This document shows, piece after piece, positions 8,662 to 18,217 of a stretch of 64,000 nucleotides of DNA (position 1 is its first letter; each line of letters opens with the position of its first letter). A program made the position numbers and the translations under genes. The notes beneath the pieces are model-generated. The model searched no databases and was not told where the DNA came from. It was given only the letters and a program-made list of their open reading frames with translations. Source of the DNA: Bradyrhizobium sp. (lineage in GTDB: Bacteria; Pseudomonadota; Alphaproteobacteria; Rhizobiales; Xanthobacteraceae); the NCBI RefSeq assembly GCF_016213215.1, contig NZ_JACRAW010000113.1, forward strand, positions 1-64,000, read 5' to 3'.

Positions 8662-10656
8662 ATGTCCTCGACCAAGGTCCTTTGGGGTCAGATCACCCTT
8701 GTCCTGGCAATCGTGCTCACCACCACGTGGGCGGCAACACAATGGGTTGCCTGGAAACTCGGATTCCAGCCGCAGCTCGGAAAGCCATGGTTCGAGTTAG
8801 GCGCGGGGTGCCCGGTGTACCTGCCACCTGCCTTCTTCTGGTGGTGGTACGCATACGACGCTTACGCGCCGAGGGTATTCGTCGAGGGAGCGTGTATCGC
8901 GGCTTCAGGTGGAATCATCTCGATTGTTGTCGCGTTTGCCATGTCGCTATGGCGCGCACGAGAGGCGAAGACCGCGGCGACGTACGGTTCTGCGCGCTGG
9001 GCGCTACCTTCCGAAATCCGCCTGGTCGAACCGGATGGAGTCGTGCTCGGCCGGTTCGGACGCAAGTATCTTCGCCACGATGGACCGGAACATGTGCTTT
9101 GTTTCGCGCCGACGCGATCGGGCAAGGGTGTCGGGCTTGTGTTGCCGACCCTTCTGACCTGGCCGGACAGTTGCATCGTTCACGACATCAAGGGCGAGAA
9201 CTGGATGCTCACTTCGGGTTTCCGCGCGCGACATGGCAAGGTGCTGCTGTTCGATCCCACCAATCGCGATTCGGCCGCCTATAACCCTCTGATCGAGGTT
9301 CGCCGGGGCGAGTGGGAGGTCCGCGATGTCCAGAACATCGCCGACGTATTGGTCGATCCGGAAGGCGCCCTGGAGCGGCGCAATCACTGGGAAAAGACCA
9401 GCCATTCGTTGCTGGTGGGAGCCATCCTGCATGTTCTTTATGCCGAGCCGGATAAGACCTTGGCCGGCGTTGCCAATTTTCTGTCGGATCCGAAGCGTCC
9501 GATAGAAGCGACGCTGCAGGTGATGATGACGGCGCCGCATCTTGGCGAGGCGGGACCGCATCCAGTGATCGCTTCCGCCGCACGCGAACTCCTGAATAAG
9601 AGCGAGAACGAACGTTCCGGCGTGCTGTCGACGGCGATGTCCTTTCTCGGGCTGTATCGCGATCCCGTGGTGGCGCAGGTGACGGGCCGTAGCGACTGGC
9701 GGATCCGCGATCTTGTCGAAGGCAACCAGCCAGCAACGCTGTATTTGGTCGTACCACCGTCAGACATCAGCCGGACCAAGCCACTGGTCCGATTGATCCT
9801 CAACCAGATCGGCCGGCGGCTCACGGAAGACTTGAACGCCAGAGGACGCCGGCATCGTGTGCTGCTGATGCTGGATGAATTCCCTGCGTTGGGGCGGCTT
9901 GATTTCTTCGAATCGGCGTTGGCCTTCATGGCAGGCTATGGCTTGAAAAGCTTTTTGATTGCTCAATCCTTGAACCAGATCGAAAAGGCCTATGGTCCGA
10001 ACAATTCCATTCTCGACAACTGCCATGTCCGTGTGTCGTTTGCGACCAACGACGAACGGACCGCACGACGCGTCTCGGATGCGCTGGGGATGGCGACCGA
10101 ACTTCGCGCCATGAAGAACTATGCAGGCCACAGGCTGAGCCCGTGGCTCGGGCACCTCATGGTATCGAGGCAGGAGACCGCGCGCCCGCTGCTGACACCT
10201 GGCGAGGTCATGCAACTGCCACCGGACGATGAGCTCATTCTGGTTTCGGGCTGCCCCCCGATCCGGGCCAAGAAGGCGCGCTACTACGAGGATCAGCGAT
10301 TTCGGGAACGGGTGCTTCCGCCGCCCAAGCCGGCTAACCCCGAACATCGCCTTCGCCCGCCCGACGATGATTGGAGCGGCTTGCCGCTGCCGCTTATCCG
10401 GGCGGCCAGCCGGAAGGCAAAGGCTCGGCAAGAGCATATCGAGTCCATTGCCGATTCAGCCAACGCTGGGATCCGACGAGAACCAGAACTTTCCGAGCAC
10501 GAAGAGGTGGCGCCAGAACCAGGGCCGACAAAGACCGAGTTCGATTTTATCGACGAGGGAGATGATGAGGTCCAGCGCGCCCGCGCACTTCGCCAGGAGG
10601 CCGCAAGCCTTCCCCGTCAGGCGGCAATGGATCCCGATGATGGCCTCGATCTCTGA
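8662..10656 (+). CDS. traG: TraG/VirD4-type type IV coupling protein
   Basis: About 664 residues from the ATG at 8662 (MSSTKVLWGQI). The frame is open from 8497, but the N-terminal transmembrane helix begins just after 8662; ATG 8644 is an alternative. Two membrane helices in the first 130 residues are followed by the Walker A motif PTRSGKGVG and Walker B (VLLMLDEFPALG), as in coupling ATPases that dock the DNA-relaxase complex to the type IV secretion channel. The C-terminal 100 residues are acidic and variable. It leads the trb cluster, but no relaxase gene is in the window. Confidence 0.9.
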   Translation: MSSTKVLWGQITLVLAIVLTTTWAATQWVAWKLGFQPQLGKPWFELGAGCPVYLPPAFFWWWYAYDAYAPRVFVEGACIAASGGIISIVVAFAMSLWRAREAKTAATYGSARWALPSEIRLVEPDGVVLGRFGRKYLRHDGPEHVLCFAPTRSGKGVGLVLPTLLTWPDSCIVHDIKGENWMLTSGFRARHGKVLLFDPTNRDSAAYNPLIEVRRGEWEVRDVQNIADVLVDPEGALERRNHWEKTSHSLLVGAILHVLYAEPDKTLAGVANFLSDPKRPIEATLQVMMTAPHLGEAGPHPVIASAARELLNKSENERSGVLSTAMSFLGLYRDPVVAQVTGRSDWRIRDLVEGNQPATLYLVVPPSDISRTKPLVRLILNQIGRRLTEDLNARGRRHRVLLMLDEFPALGRLDFFESALAFMAGYGLKSFLIAQSLNQIEKAYGPNNSILDNCHVRVSFATNDERTARRVSDALGMATELRAMKNYAGHRLSPWLGHLMVSRQETARPLLTPGEVMQLPPDDELILVSGCPPIRAKKARYYEDQRFRERVLPPPKPANPEHRLRPPDDDWSGLPLPLIRAASRKAKARQEHIESIADSANAGIRREPELSEHEEVAPEPGPTKTEFDFIDEGDDEVQRARALRQEAASLPRQAAMDPDDGLDL

Positions 10657-10665
10657 GGTGGAACG

Positions 10666-11103
10666 ATGCGGACCAGACACACCTTTCGTCTGCCACCCGA
10701 TCTTGCCGGCCAGCTTGCCGAGTATGCCGACCGGAAGCGGGTATCTCAGGCGCTCGTTGTCGAAACGGCGCTGTCATCGTTTTTATCGCCCGACAACTCC
10801 GAACGGATGGAGGCTGCGCTCGGACGACGGCTGGACCGGTTGACGCGGCAGCTCGAGCGGCTCGAACGCCACGTTACGATTTCAAACGAAGCACTGGCGC
10901 TTTTTGTCCGCTTTTGGCTCACGGCGACGCCGCCTCTGCCGGATACGGTGCAATCGGCTGCCCAGGCCAAAGGCCGCGAACGCTATGAAGGGTTCATCGA
11001 AGCCCTCGGACGCAGGCTCGCCAAAGGGCAGAGCCTGGCGCAGGAGGTCTCTTCCGACATCGAGCCGCGTGGTCGACAAGGGGAGAAATCCAGCCCTGTC
11101 TGA
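10666..11103 (+). CDS. CopG-type ribbon-helix-helix protein between traG and trbB
   Basis: A 145-residue protein whose first 50 residues (TFRLPPDLAGQLAEYADRKR and on) fit a ribbon-helix-helix DNA-binding fold. A coiled, arginine-rich middle and a hydrophobic stretch (LALFVRFWLTATPPLP) follow. It starts 9 bases after traG with GAGGTGGA upstream. Genes of this kind regularly sit between traG and trbB in related elements and may regulate transfer. A second, longer copy follows at 11236. Confidence 0.75.
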   Translation: MRTRHTFRLPPDLAGQLAEYADRKRVSQALVVETALSSFLSPDNSERMEAALGRRLDRLTRQLERLERHVTISNEALALFVRFWLTATPPLPDTVQSAAQAKGRERYEGFIEALGRRLAKGQSLAQEVSSDIEPRGRQGEKSSPV

Positions 11104-11122
11104 CCAGTCCGCCGTTCTCTTC

Positions 11123-11143
11123 TTTCCCTACGCCAGAGTACGA
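11123..11143 (+). repeat. 21-bp direct repeat, left copy flanking the copG2-MFS segment
   Basis: TTTCCCTACGCCAGAGTACG followed by A. It matches 13367-13387 at 20 of 21 bases in the same orientation. The two copies bracket a second copG gene and an MFS gene between the first copG and trbB. Confidence 0.7.
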
Positions 11144-11235
11144 AGTTGATGTTCGTACGATTGAAGCGACCAGGGTGCTGTCCTTCCCTCGAGAGCGACA
11201 CGACGTAGGTATGTCGCAAATCGAGGGGGGAGGGA

Positions 11236-11898
11236 ATGACTGCGCAGAATGAGGCCGATACGGGAATTGGCTCGATTCTGACTAAAGCCGACCCGGATAG
11301 CCGGTCAGGGGCCCATGAGGCGCTACGGACGAAAAGAGTAACGGTTCAGCTCTCGGAAAGAACCTTTGAACGCCTCGAGGCTGCAACGGATCGCCCAGGC
11401 CTTGGCAAGAGCATGGTCATCGAAGCCGCGCTTGAGCGCTTTTTGGATCCGGCGCCGCCCGTCGCGGGCATCGTGCAGGAGTCTTTCGATCGGATAGACA
11501 GCCGGCTCGAGCGGCTGGAGTACGAAATCGCGATCATCGCCGAGACGGTCGCGCTGCACGCCCGTTATCATCTCACCGTGACGCCGCCGATGTCGCAGCC
11601 TCAGCAGCATGAAGCGTGCGTTCTGGGTCACGCGCGGTTCAAGGCGTTGGCCGAACAGGTCGACAGCCGCGTGCGGCAGGGGCATCCGTTGATGCGGGAG
11701 ACGATCGCCTATCTCGCCGCCGCGAGAGCTGATGCCTCTCGCCTTGAGAGCAATGCAGAGATTTCGCTGGGGTCCGCAGAAGTTGACCAGGAAATTCTCG
11801 CCGCGTCCGCCCCGAAGGCAGAAGCCGACCTGAGCGCTGCCGGCGAGGAGGACGGCAGCAATCGGAACTTTCGGCACTTGCCGAACGCATTTTGCTGA
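11236..11898 (+). CDS. second CopG-type ribbon-helix-helix protein
   Basis: A 220-residue paralogue of the protein at 10666. Both share the ribbon-helix-helix start (here VTVQLSERTFERLEAATDRP), an arginine-rich coil and the hydrophobic AxxARYHLTVTPP segment that matches FVRFWLTATPP in the first copy. The C-terminal extension is longer. GGAGGGA directly precedes the ATG. It probably arose by duplication of the traG-trbB intergenic gene. It may bind the same or a diverged operator; function not known. Confidence 0.7.
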   Translation: MTAQNEADTGIGSILTKADPDSRSGAHEALRTKRVTVQLSERTFERLEAATDRPGLGKSMVIEAALERFLDPAPPVAGIVQESFDRIDSRLERLEYEIAIIAETVALHARYHLTVTPPMSQPQQHEACVLGHARFKALAEQVDSRVRQGHPLMRETIAYLAAARADASRLESNAEISLGSAEVDQEILAASAPKAEADLSAAGEEDGSNRNFRHLPNAFC

Positions 11899-11911
11899 TC
11901 CTCCCGACCAG

Positions 11912-13312
11912 GTGGTGAGGACTGCGCGGCAAGCCGTCGGCGGTTCATCCCAGCCACCAAAGGCTTCGGAAGCGGGCAGCGCGCCGCAGCTTCCAATCTG
12001 GCGCCTGATCGCCTGTGTCTTTCTGCCCTTTGCCGCAGGCTATTATCTCTCGTATCTCTTTCGGACCATCAACGCGTTGGTTTCCGGTCCTCTTGCGACC
12101 GAGTTGGGCCTGGATGCTGCCGACCTCGGGCTCTTGACGTCGGTCTATTTTCTGGCGTTTGGGGGCGCGCAGATTCCAATCGGAATGCTGCTCGACCGTT
12201 ATGGTCCACGCCGTGTGCAGAGCGTGCTGCTGCTCGTCGCAACAATCGGTGCCGCCCTTTTTGGCGCGTCTAGCGGTTTTCTCCCCCTTTTGATCGCGCG
12301 CGCCATGATCGGATTGGGCGTCGCGGCCGCGTTGATGGCGGGCCTGAAAGCGATCGTCATCTGGTTTCCAAGAGAGCGGGTTGCTCTGGTCAACGGCTAC
12401 ATGATCATGTTGGGTGGCTTGGGCGCGGTGACCGCCACAGTGCCGGCCGAATGGCTGATGGAATGGCTGGGTTGGCGGGGATTGTTCGCAGTCTTGGCCA
12501 TTGCGAGCCTCGCGGTAGCCGCCCTGATCTTTGCGGCGGTGCCAGAGGTCGCGCGGTCAGGAGAATCTGGTCCAAACACGCCGGGGCTTCGAGCGATCTA
12601 TACAGATTCACGTTTCTGGCGAATAGCTCCGCTTTCAGCGAGCTGCATCGGGTCAGCCTGGTCCTTGCAATCACTCTGGGCGGCGCCTTGGCTGACGGAC
12701 GTCGAAGGTCTCACCCGCGAAGCATTGATCGCGCAACTGTTCATCATGGCAATCGGATTGAGCGTCTCTGCTTTGCTGCTTGGGGTGATAGCTGACCGCT
12801 TGCGCAGACGCGGTGTGGGGCCGGAAATCCTGTTCGCCGCGGCGGCGACCTTGTTTGTGGTGGCTGAGCTGGCGTTGATCTTGCGCCTGCCCCTGCCATC
12901 GCTACTGCCCTGGTCAATGGTCCCGCTTGTCGGGGCTTCGACCGTTCTCAGCTATGCAATGTTGGCCGAATACTTCCCAATGGAGCTGGCTGCGCGCGCG
13001 AATGGCGGCCTAAATGTGCTTCATTTCGGTTGGGCCTTTGCGACCCAGTACGGGACAGGCCTCATCCTGCAACAATGGCCAGCTCAGAACGGTCACTACC
13101 CGATAGTGGCCTATCAAGTCACCTTCGGACTCAGCGCTGCTGTGCATATCGCGGCGCTGGGCTGGTTCATTGTTCCTTGGCTTCGTGCGTTGAGCTCGCG
13201 GATGCCAACAGTCACCCGTCGGGAATCAGCAAGCGGTGAAGGGCTGCTTGATCCAGTAATCCCGCCGGCCGAAATCGCCATACTCGACGCGCCCGAACGT
13301 CCGGAATGGTAA
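11912..13312 (+). CDS. major facilitator superfamily transporter (cargo gene)
   Basis: A 466-residue membrane protein with about 12 hydrophobic helices. The cytoplasmic loop 2-3 motif GMLLDRYGPRRVQ matches the MFS signature GxxxDRxGxRR, and helix 1 resembles carboxylate or nitrate/nitrite-type transporters. Starts at GTG 11912 or 11915 have no strong ribosome site, so translation may be coupled to the upstream gene 13 bases away. This gene type is not part of conjugation machinery. Flanking direct repeats suggest that it was inserted as cargo. Substrate unknown. Confidence 0.8.
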   Translation: MVRTARQAVGGSSQPPKASEAGSAPQLPIWRLIACVFLPFAAGYYLSYLFRTINALVSGPLATELGLDAADLGLLTSVYFLAFGGAQIPIGMLLDRYGPRRVQSVLLLVATIGAALFGASSGFLPLLIARAMIGLGVAAALMAGLKAIVIWFPRERVALVNGYMIMLGGLGAVTATVPAEWLMEWLGWRGLFAVLAIASLAVAALIFAAVPEVARSGESGPNTPGLRAIYTDSRFWRIAPLSASCIGSAWSLQSLWAAPWLTDVEGLTREALIAQLFIMAIGLSVSALLLGVIADRLRRRGVGPEILFAAAATLFVVAELALILRLPLPSLLPWSMVPLVGASTVLSYAMLAEYFPMELAARANGGLNVLHFGWAFATQYGTGLILQQWPAQNGHYPIVAYQVTFGLSAAVHIAALGWFIVPWLRALSSRMPTVTRRESASGEGLLDPVIPPAEIAILDAPERPEW

Positions 13313-13366
13313 CACGCAATTTGCATTGTTTATTGCATGCGATTATTGGCCGTCACGCGGACTTTC

Positions 13367-13387
13367 TTTTCCTACGCCAGAGTACGA
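13367..13387 (+). repeat. 21-bp direct repeat, right copy flanking the copG2-MFS segment
   Basis: TTTTCCTACGCCAGAGTACG followed by A, which differs from 11123-11143 at one position. It lies 94 bases before the trbB start. Confidence 0.7.
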
Positions 13388-13481
13388 CCCTGGTCAGCCC
13401 ATTGTTGCCGCAATCCACGTCCTACGTTTTCTAATCACCCCATCGCAAGGCGCTCGCGGCGCCTGAATCGTGGGGGCAGCA

Positions 13482-14447
13482 GTGGCAGTCCATTCCTTTC
13501 CGTCAGAGGCGACCTCGCGCACCTCGCGCATGCTGCGCACCGCCCTTGGTCCTGCTATCGCGCGCTTTCTGGAGGATCCATCCATTGTCGAGGTGATGCT
13601 CAACCCCGACGGCAGGTTGTGGATCGATCGCCTGGCGCGGGGCCTCGACGACACCGGAGAACGTCTGTCCGCTGCCGATGGGGAACGGATCATCCGATTG
13701 GTTGCCCATCACGTCGGTAGCGAAGTTCACGCCGCAGCTCCACGCGTCTCGGCCGAGCTGCCTGAGACTGGAGAGCGTTTCGAAGGTTTGCTGCCGCCGG
13801 TCGTTGCAGCGCCAGCCTTCGCCATCCGCAAACCAGCGGTCGCCGTGTTCACCCTTGAAGACTATGTCGCTGCGGGAACCATGACATCGGGTCAGGCATA
13901 CACGCTGCGAGGTGCAGTTGCCGCTCGCAAGAACATTTTGGTGGCTGGAGGTACCTCGACCGGCAAGACGACGTTGACGAACGCGCTGCTGGCAGAAGTC
14001 GCCAAAACCGGCGATCGGGTCGTTCTCATCGAAGATACAAGGGAGCTGCAGTGCAAGGCGCCAAATCTCGTAGCGTTGCGCACCAAGGATGGCGTGGTCT
14101 CACTGTCGGACCTTGTCCGTTCGTCGCTGCGCCTGCGGCCGGATCGGATCCCGATCGGTGAGGTACGCGGGGCCGAAGCCCTCGATCTGCTCAAAGCCTG
14201 GGGCACGGGTCATCCTGGCGGGATCGGCACCATCCACGCCGGGACCGCGCTCGGTGCCTTGCGTCGGCTCGAGCAGCTCATTCAGGAAGCGGTCATCACG
14301 GTCCCCCGCGCGCTCCTTGCCGAAACGATCAACGTTATCGCGGTTCTCAGTGGCCGTGGCGTCGATCGCCGCCTTTCTGAGCTCGCCTATGTCGCCGGGC
14401 TCGGCCCCTCAGGCGATTACCGCATTTCGGCCATAGGAGAGGACTGA
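13482..14447 (+). CDS. trbB: P-type conjugative transfer ATPase TrbB
   Basis: About 321 residues, a VirB11-type hexameric ATPase that powers assembly of the mating pore at the inner membrane. Walker A is GGTSTGKTTLTNALL; the following VVLIEDTRELQ and the HPGG-containing segment are typical. GTG 13482 (MAVHSFPSEA) is preferred because GGGGG lies 5 bases upstream; the frame is open from 13470. The stop overlaps the trbC start as TGATG. Confidence 0.92.
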   Translation: MAVHSFPSEATSRTSRMLRTALGPAIARFLEDPSIVEVMLNPDGRLWIDRLARGLDDTGERLSAADGERIIRLVAHHVGSEVHAAAPRVSAELPETGERFEGLLPPVVAAPAFAIRKPAVAVFTLEDYVAAGTMTSGQAYTLRGAVAARKNILVAGGTSTGKTTLTNALLAEVAKTGDRVVLIEDTRELQCKAPNLVALRTKDGVVSLSDLVRSSLRLRPDRIPIGEVRGAEALDLLKAWGTGHPGGIGTIHAGTALGALRRLEQLIQEAVITVPRALLAETINVIAVLSGRGVDRRLSELAYVAGLGPSGDYRISAIGED

Positions 14448-14773
14448 TGAGCTCGCGATCGTTGCTCGGACGGGCCCGAATTTCCAGGGTGGCAAGCGCG
14501 GCCGTCTGTCTGATTACGGCTCCGGCGTGGGCTGCCGGCTCCAACATGCCGTGGGAGCAGCCGCTCAACCAGATTCTGCAGTCCGTCGAGGGACCGGTCG
14601 CCAAGATCATCGCCGTCATCATCATCATCACCACGGGCCTGTCGCTGGCGTTCGGCGATACCTCAGGTGGCTTCCGCCGGCTGATCCAGATCGTGTTCGG
14701 CCTGTCGATCGCATTCGCCGCATCAAGCTTCTTTCTGGCGTTCTTCTCGTTCGGCGGCGGAGTGATGATCTGA
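14447..14773 (+). CDS. trbC: TrbC pilin-type subunit
   Basis: A 108-residue VirB2-type protein with a long signal segment (residues 12-32), a mature N-terminus rich in Pro and Gln, and two hydrophobic helices separated by a short polar loop (GDTSGGFRR). TrbC proteins are processed to the conjugative pilus subunit. The gene is joined to trbB and trbD by 1-base overlaps, with GGAGAGGA upstream of its ATG. Confidence 0.85.
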   Translation: MSSRSLLGRARISRVASAAVCLITAPAWAAGSNMPWEQPLNQILQSVEGPVAKIIAVIIIITTGLSLAFGDTSGGFRRLIQIVFGLSIAFAASSFFLAFFSFGGGVMI

Positions 14774-15036
14774 TGGGCGAACAGGTGCCAGGGCTCGTCG
14801 CGCCGGTGCACCGCGCGCTCACCGAGCCGATTCTGTTGGGTGGCGCTCCGCGCTCAGTCGCCATTGTCAACGGCACGTTGGCGGCAGCACTCGGCCTCGG
14901 CCTGCGCCTCTGGCTGGCTGGTCTCCTCCTCTGGTTCGTCGGCCACATGGTCGCCGTCTGGGCCGCCAAGCACGATCCCGAGTTCGTCGAGGTCGTACGG
15001 CGCCACCTTCGCATTCCTTCTCACCTCAGCCAGTGA
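14773..15036 (+). CDS. trbD: TrbD, VirB3-like inner-membrane protein
   Basis: An 87-residue protein starting MGEQVPGLVAPVHRAL, with two hydrophobic helices (about residues 28-60) and a basic C-terminus. This matches VirB3-type TrbD in size and in its place between trbC and trbE. The start overlaps the trbC stop by one base (TGATG), and the end overlaps the GTG at 15033 of the trbE frame. Confidence 0.85.
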   Translation: MGEQVPGLVAPVHRALTEPILLGGAPRSVAIVNGTLAAALGLGLRLWLAGLLLWFVGHMVAVWAAKHDPEFVEVVRRHLRIPSHLSQ

Positions 15037-15044
15037 AGCCTCTC

Positions 15045-17486
15045 ATGATGAACCTTGCCGAATACCGACGTTCGAACGCGCATTTGGCGGATTTTCTGCC
15101 CTGGGCCGCGCTGGTCGATGAAGGAATTGTCCTGAACAAGGACGGCTCGTTTCAGCGGACGGCAAAGTTTCGCGGGCCCGATCTCGACAGCGCGGTGCCG
15201 GCCGAACTGGTCGCGGCCTCAGGTCGCCTGAACAATGCCCTGCGTCGTCTTGGGTCCGGCTGGGCCGTGTTTGTTGAAGCGCAGCGGCATTCGGCGGGCG
15301 CCTATCCTCCGAACACGTTTCCCGATGCGGCGTCCGCGCTCGTCGATGCCGAGCGAAGGGCCCAGTTCGAGGAGCGAGGGGCTCATTACGAATCGAGCTA
15401 TTATCTGACGTTGTTGTATCTGCCGCCGACCGAGAGCGCGGCGTTGCCCGAACGACTGCTCTACGAAGGTGGCAATCGTGCTGCTGGCGCGGACGGGCGT
15501 GAACTGCTGAGCGGCTTTATCGACCGGACCAATCGGGTCTTGCAGCTCATCGAAGGCTTTATGCCCGAATGCGGCTGGCTCGATGACGAGGCAACGCTGA
15601 CCTACCTGCACTCGACGATCTCGACCAGGCGACACCGGGTGCGGGTGCCTGAGATTCCGATGTATCTCGACGCGCTGCTCGCGGATCAACCATTGACGGG
15701 CGGGTTGCGACCGATGCTGGGGGAAGCGCATCTGCGCGTTCTGACCATCGTCGGATTCCCGAGCGCGACCACGCCTGGGATTCTCGATGACTTGAACCGG
15801 CTACCTTTTCCGTACCGCTGGTCAACCCGGGCGATCACGCTCGACAAGCTGGACGCCACAAAGCTGCTGACCAAGATCCGGCGCCAGTGGTTTGCCAAGC
15901 GCAAGTCGATCGCAGCCATCCTGAAGGAGGTGATGACCAACGAGGCCTCTCACCTCCTCGATACCGACGCCCAGAACAAGGCCAACGACGCCGATGCGGC
16001 CCTGCAGGAATTGGGATCGGATGAGATCGGTCAGGTCTTCGTCACCGCGACAGTCACCGTCTGGGATAGAGACGCCCACGTCGCTGACGAGAAGTTGCGG
16101 TTGGTCGAGAAGGTCATCCAGGGGCGCGATTTCACGTGCATGATGGAGACGGTCAATGCGGTCGAGGCTTGGCTCGGCAGCCTGCCGGGACATGTCTATG
16201 CCAACGTCCGCCAGCCGCCCATCTCGACCTTGAACCTGGCGCATATGATTCCGCTGTCGGCGGTGTGGGCGGGGGAGGTGAGGGACCCTCACCTCAAGGC
16301 GCCTCCGCTCTTCTTCGGCAAGACGGAGGGATCGACCCCATTCCGATTTTCGCTGCACGTCGGGGACGTCGGACATACCTTGGTCGTCGGGCCGACCGGC
16401 GCCGGCAAGTCCGTTCTCCTGGCGCTCATGGCGCTGCAGTTTCGCAGATACCCGAATTCCCAGATCTTTGCATTCGACTTTGGCGCCTCGATCCGCGCCG
16501 CGGCGATCGCCATGGGCGGCGATTGGCACGACCTCGGCGGCGCGATTACGGGAGATGCGTCTGAGCCAATCGCTCTCCAGCCGCTCGCAAGGATCGACGA
16601 TGTCTCGGAACGGGGCTGGGCAGCTAATTGGATCGCCTCGATCCTTACCCGTGAACGGATCGAGGTTACGCCTGAGACCAAGGATCATGTCTGGTCGGCT
16701 CTGACTTCATTGGCTTCGGCGCCCGTCGAGGAGCGCACGCTAACCGGACTTTCCGTTCTCCTTCAATCCAACTTCCTCAAACGGGCACTGCAGCCCTACT
16801 GTCTGGGTGGGCCCTATGACCGATTGCTCGACGCCGAAACCGAGCGGCTCGGCACCTCATCTGTCCAGGTCTTCGAGACGGATGGATTGATCGGGACCGC
16901 CGTTGCGCCGGCCGTCCTGTCCTATCTGTTTCACCGGATCGAGGATCGCTTCGACGGCCGGCCGTCTCTGCTCATTATCGATGAGGGGTGGCTCGCTCTT
17001 GATGATGCTGACTTTGCGGGCAAGCTGCGTGAGTGGCTGAAAACGCTGCGCAAGAAGAACGCTTCCGTCGTCTTCGCGACCCAATCGCTTGCCGATATCG
17101 ACGGCTCGGCGATTGCGCCAGCGATCGTCGAAAGCTGCCCGACTCGGATCTTGCTGCCCAACGATCGCGCGATCGAACCGCAGATCACGATGATCTACCG
17201 TCGTTTTGGTCTCAATGATCGCCAGATCGAAATTCTCGCCCGTGCTAACCCGAAGCGGGACTACTATTGCCAGTCGCGCCGCGGAAACCGCCTGTTCGAG
17301 CTTGGGCTTGGCGAAGTAGCGCTCGCGTTCACGGCTGCGTCTTCCAAGGCCGATCAGGTTTTAATCGAGCAGGTATTGGCCGAGCACGGGCGCGACAATT
17401 TTCTGAGCGGTTGGCTCAAAATCCGTGAACTCGGCTGGGCCATTGATCTGATTCCGCAACTGGCAACCGAAGGGGCGCTCTCATGA
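15045..17486 (+). CDS. trbE: TrbE, VirB4-type conjugation ATPase
   Basis: About 813 residues, the largest ATPase of the mating-pair formation system. It has Walker A (GPTGAGKSVLL, near residue 450) and Walker B (SLLIIDEGWLAL), with the CagE/TrbE N-terminal domain before them. The ATG at 15045 (MMNLAEYRRSN) is chosen as the usual family start; GTG 15033, which overlaps the trbD stop, is an alternative four codons earlier. The stop overlaps trbJ by four bases (ATGA). Confidence 0.92.
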   Translation: MMNLAEYRRSNAHLADFLPWAALVDEGIVLNKDGSFQRTAKFRGPDLDSAVPAELVAASGRLNNALRRLGSGWAVFVEAQRHSAGAYPPNTFPDAASALVDAERRAQFEERGAHYESSYYLTLLYLPPTESAALPERLLYEGGNRAAGADGRELLSGFIDRTNRVLQLIEGFMPECGWLDDEATLTYLHSTISTRRHRVRVPEIPMYLDALLADQPLTGGLRPMLGEAHLRVLTIVGFPSATTPGILDDLNRLPFPYRWSTRAITLDKLDATKLLTKIRRQWFAKRKSIAAILKEVMTNEASHLLDTDAQNKANDADAALQELGSDEIGQVFVTATVTVWDRDAHVADEKLRLVEKVIQGRDFTCMMETVNAVEAWLGSLPGHVYANVRQPPISTLNLAHMIPLSAVWAGEVRDPHLKAPPLFFGKTEGSTPFRFSLHVGDVGHTLVVGPTGAGKSVLLALMALQFRRYPNSQIFAFDFGASIRAAAIAMGGDWHDLGGAITGDASEPIALQPLARIDDVSERGWAANWIASILTRERIEVTPETKDHVWSALTSLASAPVEERTLTGLSVLLQSNFLKRALQPYCLGGPYDRLLDAETERLGTSSVQVFETDGLIGTAVAPAVLSYLFHRIEDRFDGRPSLLIIDEGWLALDDADFAGKLREWLKTLRKKNASVVFATQSLADIDGSAIAPAIVESCPTRILLPNDRAIEPQITMIYRRFGLNDRQIEILARANPKRDYYCQSRRGNRLFELGLGEVALAFTAASSKADQVLIEQVLAEHGRDNFLSGWLKIRELGWAIDLIPQLATEGALS

Positions 17487-18217
17487 CACGCTTCGGCAAT
17501 CTTCTCGTGGCGAGCGTAGTGGTCGTCGCGATGGCGCAATCAATCAGACCGGCTCCAGCACAATGGGTTGTGTTCGATCCCAATAATTACACTCAGAACG
17601 TCCTGACTGCGGCGCGCGAACTGCAGCAGATCAACAACCAGATCACATCGCTGCAGAACGAAGCGCAGATGTTGATCAACCAGGCGAAAAATCTGGCGAG
17701 CCTGCCGTATTCGTCGCTGCAGCAGCTCGAGCAGTCAATCCAGCGCACGCAGCAACTGCTCGCCCAGGCGCAGCGCGTAACCTACGACGTCCAGCAAATT
17801 GACCGGGCGTTTTCGACTACCTACGCTCCAGCGTCAGCGAATGTTTCGGATCAGGCGCTCGTCAGTATTGCGCAGACTCGTTGGCAGAACGCGGTTGCAG
17901 GTCTTCAAGACGCAATGCGCTTGCAAGCCACTGTCGCCGGTAATCTCAACACCAACCGAGCCCAAATGTCTGCCCTGGTGACTGCGAGCCAGGGGGCGAC
18001 CGGTGCCCTGCAGGTGAGCCAAGCGGGCAATCAGCTCCTTGCGCTCCAGTCGCAACAGCTTGCCGATTTGGTCGCAGCCGTTGTCGTCCAGGGGCGCGCT
18101 CAGAATCTGGAGTCGGCCCAGCGAACGGCAGCTCAGGATCAGGCTAGGGAGCAGCTCCGACGTTTCCTGGCCCAAGGAAAGAGTTACCAACCCACAACCG
18201 TGCAGATGTTCCATTGA
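17483..18217 (+). CDS. trbJ: TrbJ, VirB5-like conjugation protein
   Basis: A 244-residue secreted protein with a signal peptide ending near RPAPAQ. A long helical, glutamine-rich region (QQINNQITSLQNEAQMLIN and on) follows, as in TrbJ/VirB5 minor pilus components. It starts inside the trbE stop (ATGA). The family's role is at the pilus tip or in the periplasmic part of the pore. Confidence 0.88.
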   Translation: MTRFGNLLVASVVVVAMAQSIRPAPAQWVVFDPNNYTQNVLTAARELQQINNQITSLQNEAQMLINQAKNLASLPYSSLQQLEQSIQRTQQLLAQAQRVTYDVQQIDRAFSTTYAPASANVSDQALVSIAQTRWQNAVAGLQDAMRLQATVAGNLNTNRAQMSALVTASQGATGALQVSQAGNQLLALQSQQLADLVAAVVVQGRAQNLESAQRTAAQDQAREQLRRFLAQGKSYQPTTVQMFH

